Source of the DNA: Symbiodinium microadriaticum
Lineage: Eukaryota; Sar; Dinophyceae; Suessiales; Symbiodiniaceae
Direction: 5' to 3'
Assembly: GCA_001939145.1 (NCBI GenBank)
Contig: LSRX01000481.1
Coordinates: forward strand, 455,005 to 519,004
DNA: 64,000 nt
This document shows positions 55,641 through 64,000 of the stretch, piece after piece. Position 1 is the stretch's first letter. The number at the start of each line of letters is the position of its first letter. A program made the position numbers and the translations under genes. The notes beneath the pieces were generated by a model. It ran no database searches and was not told the origin of the DNA. It was given only the letters and a program-made list of their open reading frames with translations.

Positions 55641-56214
55641 CCTGCACTCCCCGCGCGCACACCCGCAGTCCCCAGGCATCCTTCCCCCCCCTATGAGTCG
55701 TTTCCACAGAAGGCTCAGCCATACAGGAAAGAAAGATCGTGGCTCCCCCTTTGACAAGGAATGTCAGTGGGTATCCGGCAGGGGGCGCAACAACAGAAAG
55801 CGTCTATCAAAACACGTAAGGCCGCGGCCAGTTCGCTGGGCAGACAACACACGAGACTCCGTGATCAATTGCGCAATTCTGGTGATTTCTGGTGCGAACA
55901 CAGCTATGGGGTCCGCATCTCACGATCCTGACTCACACGACTGCCTCTCAGTCGACAAGTGGCCGACCCCACGCTTGCTGCTGTCCACTTGTCGGAGTCT
56001 GTATCTGCACAATATGGACAACCCGTCGAGCTCTGCCATTGTGGAGAGTTCCGATTGGCAAAAGTTTCTCCATGACTCTGGCGTGAGCGTTCACTCTCTT
56101 GTCGGTCAGTCTTGGATCCTACAACAGTTGGAGCGATCTCGACACGCCGAGCTTGGGTAGTTGTCCACGCAACATATCGACCTGGTATGGCGAGCGGAGT
56201 GAGTCAGTGCTGCT

Positions 56215-56230
56215 ACTGCCACTACTACTG

Positions 56231-56273
<43 letters not shown>

Positions 56274-56350
56274 TTCTACTTCTACTTCTACTTCTACTTT
56301 ACTTCTACTTTACTTCTACTTTACTTCTACTACTACTTCTACTTCTACTT

Positions 56351-56389
<39 letters not shown>

Positions 56390-56516
56390 GCTATTACTAA
56401 TTATTACCACTACCACTACTATTAACTACTATTAACTACTATTACTACTATTACTACTATTATTACTACTACCACTACCACTACCACTACCACTACCACT
56501 ACCACTACCACTACCA

Positions 56517-56550
<34 letters not shown>

Positions 56551-56616
56551 CTCTTCTACCTCTTCTTCTTATTCTTCTACTACTACTACTTCTTCTTCTA
56601 CTACTACTACTACTAT

Positions 56617-56666
<50 letters not shown>

Positions 56667-56672
56667 GAGACT
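56215..56672. repeat. (CTA)n compound trinucleotide array, about 450 bases
   Basis: CTACTACTA grading into CTTCTA, CTGCTG, CTATTA and CCACTA units. It includes TTGCTATTACTAATTATTAC, which is also nearly repeated at 58505-58530 and 58610-58635. Confidence 0.97.
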
Positions 56673-56857
56673 GGGCCCACTCCGCGCCCCCACAGGTTCA
56701 TCGATTTGGAGCAGATTCATCGATTTGGAGGGGGTGGGGGGTGGGGGGGGGCTTAATAACGTGCTTGCTGCAGCGCCACTGCCGGACTTCTTTCACACCA
56801 CGGGCCAAGCTAGCTTTAATCTGCCCATACTGAGTCACGGTCAAAACCCCGTTAGTC

Positions 56858-57048
56858 TAGGCTGTATTTTGGAATGACCCACGGTTTCCAACAGTCTTGG
56901 ATTATGAGGGCGGCCGCAACTACATGCATATGTTGAACAGAGTCAGAGGAAGCGTTCGTGTGGGCCTGGCCGATTACCGATACCCCGCCCGATACCCTCC
57001 AGCGGTCGCGCATAACTCGACAGTAGCTGCTGTCACTAGCTATAGGCA
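56858..57048. repeat. Dispersed repeat, copy 2
   Basis: Counterpart of 30448-30592. CCGATACCCCGCCCGATACC, GGTCGCGCATAACTCGACAG and TAGCTATAGGC are the best conserved blocks. A short CCGATACCC tandem follows at 57209-57245. Confidence 0.65.
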
Positions 57049-57329
57049 AGCAATCTCGAGAGCTGCTACACTGTACCTGCGTTTGCAAACGTGCCAGTCG
57101 CCAGAGCGGTGTGTAGTCCGGAGAGTTGTATTTACGCTGAGCGTAGCACGCCATAGGACTGGAGTTTGTGAGCCCCAAATCGGGTTGTGGACAGGAATGT
57201 AGTTGTGTGGCCTACCGATACCCTACCGATACCCCAACAGATACCCAGCCTGCACATATTGAAGCCGGCGGCCCTGCAGCCCTTCAACCCGTACACTTAG
57301 ATTGGCAACCTCGTAAGTATGTACATGTA

Positions 57330-57387
57330 CATATGAATGAATGTGAGTATGTACGTCTCTTTGTGTGTGTGTGTAGGCATATGCATG

Positions 57388-57421
<34 letters not shown>

Positions 57422-57450
57422 CGCACATACATATCATCTTGTACGTATAT
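57330..57450. repeat. GT and TA dinucleotide tracts
   Basis: GTGTGTGTGTG at about 57363-57375 and TATATATATATATA at about 57388-57415. Confidence 0.93.
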
Positions 57451-58008
57451 GCCCTGTATGTATCTGCGGTCCTCAGATTTTAGTCGGCGGCCGCAAGTCC
57501 ACGCATCGATTGAGGTATAGGATAATGGCGCCAGAACGGGGTTTTGACGACGACTCTTCTGAGACAAGGCGGCAACAAAGCCAACTCTCGGCTGCTCAAA
57601 GCTCGGCTTTCCCAGCATCGCTCGCTTGAGGGTTGACTGAATCGAAACCATCGCGAGCAGTACAGCTTTATTAAGCCTTCACAGAACGCCTCAACGCCTT
57701 TCAGAACGACCCTCCGAAGGAAAGACCCTGAACCTCACCCTGAACGAAAGGGGCCCGGACCGCACCCTGCCACCACCCCCGCAAACGAGCAATCCCAACC
57801 CACGAACCCAAAGCCCTGAGAGATTAAGATTCTCGTGCTGTCACAGTGATGTCACTGACAACTTGGCCAAAGACGAAAGGAAATCCGCAAAGTGCTGTCA
57901 CCGACAACTTGGCCAAGGACGAAAGGAAACATGTCTCAACTTCCGAAAAGTGTTGCCACGGACAACAAGTGCAAACACGTCACTACAACTCTTGTTCCTC
58001 ATGTATTG

Positions 58009-58040
<32 letters not shown>

Positions 58041-58427
58041 GCGTGTGTATGTGTATGCATGTCAAGTGAGGCTAGTTCTTTACAGGAGTTAGGCCCTCGC
58101 CTTCCAAGCGTGTTCTCAAAACAACATGTGCAACATAACCACAAAATTCCTGCGCCATTTACCCGAAAACCGGTCATGCCTAAAATTGCCACGACTGTAC
58201 ACAATTAGCTGGTATTTACACTAGTTTCGGCTTCTTGGCTCACATACGAAGTCTTTCAACTACACCGAAACTACTTAGTTTGTCCCCCGCAGGGTTTTTT
58301 GCCCTAATGCAGACATGTTGTTGGAAAACTACAAAAGCACTGTAATTTACGGTAGTTCGCGCACTAGCACTCAACAAGGACTTTGCTCTGGACACCGGGC
58401 GCCCAGAGAGCCCGGTGCGTACTACTA

Positions 58428-58495
<68 letters not shown>

Positions 58496-58568
58496 TTACT
58501 ACTAATGCTTACTATTACTAATTATTACCACTACCCCTACCACCGCCACCACGACGACGACGACGACG

Positions 58569-58611
<43 letters not shown>

Positions 58612-59900
58612 ACTATTACTAATGATTACCACTACCACTACTACTACGACGACGACGAGGAGGAGGACGACGACGAAAACTACTAGTAAAAGTTTAGTCT
58701 ATGGTCCTGTTTAGGGGAATTAGTTTCGGCATGCGGGTCTGGCACGCTACAGTCACTTCTGTACATACACATAATTCATATGATGCCAAGGACTGATTAT
58801 AGTGTGGGGCGGGACGAGTGACCCCAAACGAAAACAAGTGACAGAATAATTCATGTTGTCTTTTGTTGGGGGCTGGCTCCCGAAAGCCAGGAACAGTTAG
58901 AATCTCAGGAATAGTAATAGCAAAATTTCAGAATAGGGGCCCACCCACAACGAATCTGGGGAGCTCAATGAAAATGTCAAGCTTCGCACGTATAGGAGTC
59001 CCCGAGATAAATCAAACCCTTACACTACGCACTTGCAGACACTGCTGCATGAAAGGCGCTTGGGACTTCGACTGATGTCACAGGCAGACTCCATGCAGCA
59101 GCCTCTGTGATGATCAACCAGCCTCCACATGAGCAACAGCGAGCACCTCATGGTCACATGGGTTCGCTTATCTTGTTTTTTCGATTGGATTGTTGAACTG
59201 TTCCCGTAGACTTGAGGTCCCGAGTGTCATGTCTTACTATCGCACCCTGCTATGTAGGGAGTTGAATGAGCGAGGGAACGCTTTGGTTGTGGCGTCCACC
59301 CGTGCTGCAGGATGGGTGACTTTCTATGCGGCAGTAGCTAGGTTAGCTGAGCCATGTCGTGATCTCGATGAGGCAGCAACAGATCTGCAGTAGTCGAGAG
59401 CTACGAATGTGGCCTGCCACAGACTTGAGCGATCAGCTCTCAAAATGTGCTGCTTTCTGTTTGGACGCTTTTCTTCTACGGTGCCTGCAAATTGCTTGCC
59501 TGAGAATTCATCTGCTGCCATTCTCGCATCTGCTCTTGGGCTTTACATTGGTCTGTGGCTCTTCCCTTTTCATCTGGACGATCTGGCCTGGAGTTTTTGA
59601 ACACCTCACGCCCCACGCCGCAAGTACTAACCAGACCTGCTGCTCAAAGCTGCGTCCAGCACACTCCTAGCCTTTCAGTCGAAGGAGTCAGTGCAGGGTT
59701 GGCGGAGTGAGTACTAAAGACACAGATGGCGAGAAACGCCTGCACCACTTTGGGATAGACGTAAGTTTAGCTGCCAGCCTGTCCTCGGCATCCCAGATTT
59801 CATCCAGAAGCACCAACGGCCCCGCTGTCATGGCAACTCCCTGAGCCATGCCGATCGGATCGACGGCGCTTGGTGCAAGCTGCGGCAAGGATGCTTGCTG
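57450..59900. other. Repeat-rich stretch, no gene recognised
   Basis: Contains a near-duplicate pair CAACTTGGCCAAAGACGAAA (57866) and CAACTTGGCCAAGGACGAAA (57905), a (GT)n tract at 58010-58050, the trinucleotide array at 58425, and several frames without motifs. Hydrophobic frames at about 59409-59670 could be membrane segments of an unknown gene but have no other support. Confidence 0.45.
58425..58690. repeat. (CTA)n/(CGA)n compound trinucleotide arrays
   Basis: Three blocks of CTA or CGA triplets separated by nearly identical TACTATTACTAATTATTACC and TTACTATTACTAATGATTAC linkers. The composition matches the 34.2-kb and 56.2-kb arrays. Confidence 0.95.
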
Positions 59901-59929
59901 TGAGCAGTGACTGCGGCTGGAAGCGCTAT

Positions 59930-60680
59930 GAAAGAGCAGATCGACTCGCGTGCCACTCTGACGCATTTTCTGGGGCCCATCTCGGAAGATCAGTCGCTGA
60001 TCGTACAAGAGCAGAGTCTGCACCATTTTGTTCGGACGCAGAATTTGCAATTCGAGGCAACAATCCAAGCGGTCTTCGACGAGCTTCGAGGAAATGATGA
60101 TCACCTAAGCACTGCACAGCTGCCAGCTGCCATGCGCTTGCTCGGAATGAATCCAACCAAGGAAGATGCTCTCCGGCAGCAGCCGGTGAAATTCCTCACA
60201 TATAAGTATAAGATACATCTATGTGTGTGTGTATATATATATATACACATACATAGATAGTTTACAACCGCTTCGATTGCGAATATTTGCCTGGAACTAA
60301 ATGAGGTCAGTCAGCTCTGCAAAGGCGGCTGCTTTGACTCCACGCTTGACAGACCGGCATTTGCAAGATTGATGGAGGACTGTCCAGAGCACGATGCACA
60401 TAAAGCTCTGCACTGACTGTGGGATAGTCGGATAGCCATACATGGTTGCACCAGGAAGCTCTTTCGAAATGGTTGGCACAAGATCAGGCACAAGAGCTTC
60501 TCCTCAGCTTCCAGGCGCAGCCACTATTCACTCTTGCTGCTCCCGTTCTGCCATGGCTTCTTGTCCAGGCCTTCGATACCCACGGGAACGGTCGGATGTC
60601 TGTGGAGCAGCTGGTCCAGATCATGAGCATGGCAGGCTGGTACCGCAATGCGCTGCTTGCAAAATGCGTAACGAAATGCT
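59930..60680 (+). CDS. EF-hand-like protein, exons with degenerate loops
   Basis: Exon-like frame about 59930-60180 ends with IQAVFDELRGNDDHLSTAQL and PAAMRLLGMNPTKEDAL, the spacing of a calmodulin/centrin EF-hand and its linker. About 60295-60418 reads LNEVSQLCKGGCFDSTLDRP and AFARLMEDC, like the second hand. About 60575-60640 reads AFDTHGNGRMSVEQLVQIM, a third hand. Loop positions that normally bind calcium are partly lost: the 12th residue of the third loop is Gln and the second loop is KGGCFDSTLDRP. Calcium binding may therefore be weak. Start, stop and exon borders are not resolved; a (TA)n tract at about 60225-60255 lies in the intervening intron. The identity of the gene beyond its EF-hands is unknown. 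Confidence 0.5.
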
Positions 60681-60699
60681 TCCGTCCCTTCCCCCCTCC

Positions 60700-62950
60700 C
60701 CCCGCTGGCACGGCGGAGTGCGCATACCGCTACCCACAGCGGGGGAAGTTGCCCGCTCCTGCGTGGGTAGGACAGGCAGGTGGCTGGAGACAGAGGCGCT
60801 GCAGGCACAGATGGCTTGAGGCAGAGTGGCACGGCATACAGGTGAACGAACGAACCTTTCTCTGGTCCAGCTTCTGCGGTTCGTGTGCAGTCGGATCCCG
60901 TGCGGTTCCGAGTCGGTTCTGCAGGCTTCCTGTTATACGAAGTAGCTTGTCCTGCTCCGAAACTACCCCCGTCGGCCTGCTGCGCTAGAAGATTCTTCGG
61001 GAGATCGGCAAAGATCGCACGGCAGACAAGACGTGAACGTGGTGAGATTTTCGTGAACACCACGCAAGTCGTGTTTGGCTACAGAGGAAGTGATAGGAAG
61101 TGGAGGCTGTGCCGCATGTTGGAATAACAGGCCTGGTCCCACCGCCGCCGCCCAGGCCCAGCAAAGGTTTAGTATGATGCAACATACTCTGTTTCGTCCT
61201 CGGAAGTTTTGCAATCTTGCCACGTCTCCTGTAGCGATGTGCGGACTCGGCAAGCAGGATCTGAGAAGTCGCTAGGCACTTCATCTAGTTCGCTTGGCAT
61301 CAGGAAGCTCAGGAAGCTGAGGAAAGATGAATATCTTGGAAAAACAGCGGATCACCAGAGGGCCGCTTGAGACGAGATGAAGATGAGCTGCTTGCTGACC
61401 GAAGCCTTTCATTGTAGTGTCGTCATCATGACCTAGCTGGTCCGATTACACAACAGAGATTCGAATTCTTCCATGTCGGGTGGAGCGCGTTTGATTGTTG
61501 TCTCACACTGACGGGGTTGTCGTGACTTGATGATAATGCTGTTTCGCCTCATTGCAAGGGGCTGGCTTCGAACGCACCCCCAAGTTGCCACAAAAGCTGC
61601 TGGTTGCGACGTGAAATTTGTCTCGCGGTGACATACAGTAAGCAAGTGTCTCCACGAGGCCTTTGCATACTGTACTATTCCTCCTGCTGGTACTTCGTTG
61701 GCAGGGTATGCGCGGAAGAAACGAGAAATGTGGCTCGGGAGTGCAGCATCCACTTCTCCTGCTTGGCTGTTTTCCGGTAGAGGAAGCGAGTTGCATCCCT
61801 TCGATGTTCGTGCGAGGTAAAACCGCAATCATTTTAGACCTTGTTCAAAGACATCACTACCTCCGATTCAACCCTGCTAAAATGAACGACTCCTCAAAAC
61901 AAAGCCGAGCAACCGTCATGGTCAAATATGGAAGACACATGCACGCTTCAACGTGATGCTGGCAATCACAGCACCAGCATGGCATGTCTTGCCTTTTTCC
62001 CAAGCGCAAGCAAGTGAGCCTGAGAAAGGAGCAGATTTACAAGAACTGCACACGGCAACGAAAGGTAAATGTTTGTCGGGGCCACCTACGGCAGTTTTGG
62101 GAGTTTCACAACCTGATGATGCATGAATGAACAGAAATGCACCTTTCTGCTGTTGAATATGGGTGCAAGAGCCTGTTAGATGTGTTGCCCAAGTTTTGGG
62201 CAAGAAGCCAGTCTGGTCAAATGGCTACTCATTTGCACAGGTAACCCCTTCTCAGCCGAAGAACTCGAGGCAAGTAGTGTGCTGCCAGGTCAGATATGGT
62301 CAGTTGATTGAAGCTTTAAAGGGCCAACTCGTGTGCTTGCTTCAGGAGATGCTTTTCAATGCCGGTGTTGATGGTCTCGGGCTTACCGCCGACGCAGCAG
62401 GTAGTGGGTAGCCGCGCAGCTCAGCCCTTTCTCGAGAATGGCAGACAGAGCCTTGCCAAGGTGATGGGACGCTGGCCTACAGAGACTTGATTCTGCGGCA
62501 CTTCTTGAGTGCTGAAAGCGGCGCTGCCCGAGGCCTGGGCTGTGTTGTCTTGCCGAAAGCTCTATCTGAGACAGATGCTGAGTAGGGGAGTGGCCTTCGT
62601 GGGCCTTTCCTGGATCTCTGGCACCGCTGCAGGACTCTTGTTCCGCACAACAGCACGCAGCTGAGCAAGAGGTCATTAAGAAGCATGTTGCCACTCCTAG
62701 GAAGCCACTACCTTGAGCGAGATCGCAAAGCTCAGAGCGGGCAGAGGCAGCTAACTGTGTTCGAATCGGTGTATGAGACGGCATGTGACTGCACCTGCAC
62801 GCATCAGGCGATCTGGAGGACTGCCATAGACAAGTGCAAACGTAACACACCAGCGTCTGCGCGTCATGAAATGCCAGGCATGAACTGGTGCATCTAATTT
62901 TGCATGTGGTGAGGATGCGGTAAACCTTCGATACCGGGCTTTGGTGACGG
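60700..62950. other. No gene recognised
   Basis: Open frames on both strands without motif. Exon-like pieces at about 60885-60990 (DPVRFRVGSAGFLLYEVACP) and 62290-62412 (QVRYGQLIEALKGQLVCLLQ) may belong to the EF-hand or TPR genes on either side but cannot be tied to them. Confidence 0.4.
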
Positions 62951-62957
62951 ACTTGGT

Positions 62958-63291
62958 ATGACAAGCCCTGATAAGCCCTGGATCAGCCAAGCTGGACTGC
63001 ATGCTCTTGAGGCCATTCTAGAGCAGCTTCACGGACCACAGCACCCAGACGTGGCAGCCGCTCTGCATGCCATTGCAGCCTTGAAGGACACTTTTGTTGA
63101 AGCTGGCATGCACGTGATGAACTCACCAGCAGGAGACGCAAGGCCGAGTCGAAGAGGCTCTGGACGTTTATGGCAGAGCTCTTGCCATCCGGGAGAAGGC
63201 GCAAAGGGGCAAGGAGACTCCGGTCTTTGATTCTGCGTTGACCCGTTTATCCTCCGCTCCTCATGCTCCTCCATCGGCTTGGCGTGCATGA
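62958..63291 (+). CDS. TPR protein of kinesin-light-chain type, last two exons
   Basis: Exon up to 63105 reads LHALEAILEQLHGPQHPDVA followed by AALHAIAALKDTFVEAG. Exon 63143-63291 continues RVEEALDVYGRALAIREK and ends at TGA 63289-63291. The combined spacing reproduces one and a half tetratricopeptide repeats of the kinesin-light-chain type (GPxHPDVA, GRxEEALxxYxRALAIREK). Such domains bind partner proteins. The intron between them is only 37 bases (63106-63142, GC donor, AG|G acceptor), and the frame continues exactly through it. ATG at 62958 is available in frame, but a TPR protein would normally have more repeats upstream, so this is probably the 3' end of a longer gene. Confidence 0.7.
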
Positions 63292-63564
63292 CCTGGTCCG
63301 GTGGCCTGATGTGGCCTGCCTGTTTGCATCGAGCTCCAATGCACTCAACACCAGCAAGTACATGTCTTCAAGCTAGACGAGAATTCTAATCTAACTTGGA
63401 GCGGACAGATCGGTGAGCCATCGGTGTAAACGCACCTTAAAGTGTATCCACATGGAATCACATGGATACAAATTCTAGGTGCAGGATAATCTTGAGATTG
63501 GAGATACAGGATCCAGACTCCCAAATTGTCTTCGGCAAATAGATTGAGCCCGCGCGCGCGGGCG

Positions 63565-63792
63565 GTATTTGAAATCAGACACTCAGACACTCAGACAAAC
63601 CAGACACTCAGACACTCAGACAAACCAGACACTCAGACACTCAGACGCTCAGACACTCAGACACTCAGACAATCAGACGTTCAGACAAACCAGACATTCA
63701 GACACTCAGACGCTCAGACACTCAGACGCTCAGACACTCAGACACTCAGACGCTCAGACCCTCAGACACTCAGACGCTCAGACTCAGAAGAC
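63565..63792. repeat. CTCAGACA-type satellite (8-10-base unit)
   Basis: CAGACACTCAGACACTCAGA with CAGACGCT and CAAACCAGACACT variants repeated over about 225 bases. Frames across it give QTLRHSD-type peptides and are artefacts. Confidence 0.97.
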
Positions 63793-63798
63793 ATTCAG

Positions 63799-64000
63799 GC
63801 CTCGGAGTGATAGGAGTTCTGTTTTTAAAATCAGGGGCGCCCCATCAGTCCCAGGCTCCAGCCTCGGAGTTCAGGGGTGGTAGGAGTTCTGTTTTTAAAA
63901 TCAGGGGCGCCCCATCAGTCCCAGGCTCCAGCCTCGGAGTTCAGGGGTGATAGGAGTTCTGTTTTTAAAATCAGGGGCGCCCCATCAGTCCCAGGCTCCA
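63799..64000. repeat. 70-base tandem repeat running off the window end
   Basis: Copies at 63799-63860 (first, lacking 8 bases), 63861-63930 and 63931-64000. They differ by about one base (GGTGGTAGG versus GGTGATAGG). The unit begins GCCTCGGAGT and ends CCAGGCTCCA. The near-identity suggests recent amplification, and the array very likely continues beyond the window. Confidence 0.97.

Noticed and set aside
63565-64000. CRISPR-like array
   Set aside because: The repeats are contiguous with no unique spacers, and the context is a eukaryotic nuclear genome.
1-64000. Relic dinoflagellate spliced-leader sequence marking retrocopied genes
   Set aside because: I looked for the conserved TTTTGGCTCAAG core upstream of the nested genes and did not find it. 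The guests also have introns, so a simple retrocopy origin is not supported.

Overview
This window looks like dinoflagellate nuclear DNA, most likely from a Symbiodiniaceae-type alga. Four things in the sequence point there. Every gene I can recognise is on the + strand. The genes are cut into many short exons. Where I traced splice junctions by protein continuity, about half the 5' splice sites are GC, a third are GT and the rest GA, and nearly all 3' sites are followed by G (AG|G). The intergenic DNA is full of microsatellites, minisatellites and degraded TTTAGGG telomere-like sequence. No bacterial, organellar or viral gene organisation is present.

Layout. 1-14.6 kb: a glycyl-tRNA synthetase (5' end outside the window) whose last two exons are separated from the rest by a 9.7-kb intron. 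That intron holds a MICAL-like flavin monooxygenase gene (about 4.75-13.0 kb). 15.5-18.2 kb: telomere-like repeats, two FkbM-methyltransferase C-terminal fragments and an unassigned ORF-rich block. 18.7-38.4 kb: a polycystin-type cation channel. Its first membrane segment and extracellular domain are at 18.8-20.6 kb, and its S3 to S6, pore and C-terminus are at 32.9-38.4 kb. Between the two parts lie a complete DHRS12-like short-chain dehydrogenase gene (29.6-32.2 kb), a GC-rich block with orphan ORFs and a 90-base assembly gap. 38.7-39.6 kb: a third, frameshifted FkbM-like sequence. 40.0-55.0 kb: a USP5/UBP14-type ubiquitin isopeptidase (ZnF-UBP, catalytic core, two UBA domains) interrupted by an SLC6-type sodium:neurotransmitter symporter gene (41.8-48.5 kb). 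55-59.4 kb: mostly simple repeats. 59.9-60.7 kb: exons of an EF-hand-like protein. 62.96-63.29 kb: the C-terminus of a TPR/kinesin-light-chain-like protein. 63.57-64.0 kb: satellite repeats running off the end.

The main observation is that the same architecture occurs three times: a multi-exon housekeeping or channel gene has a complete, multi-exon, functionally unrelated gene on the same strand inside one of its introns. In the USP5/SLC6 case neither host-to-guest boundary contains an N. Guest transcripts could be made independently or released from host pre-mRNA by spliced-leader trans-splicing; that is inference. Exon boundaries were worked out by hand from conserved protein motifs, so N-termini and poorly conserved exons are incomplete.
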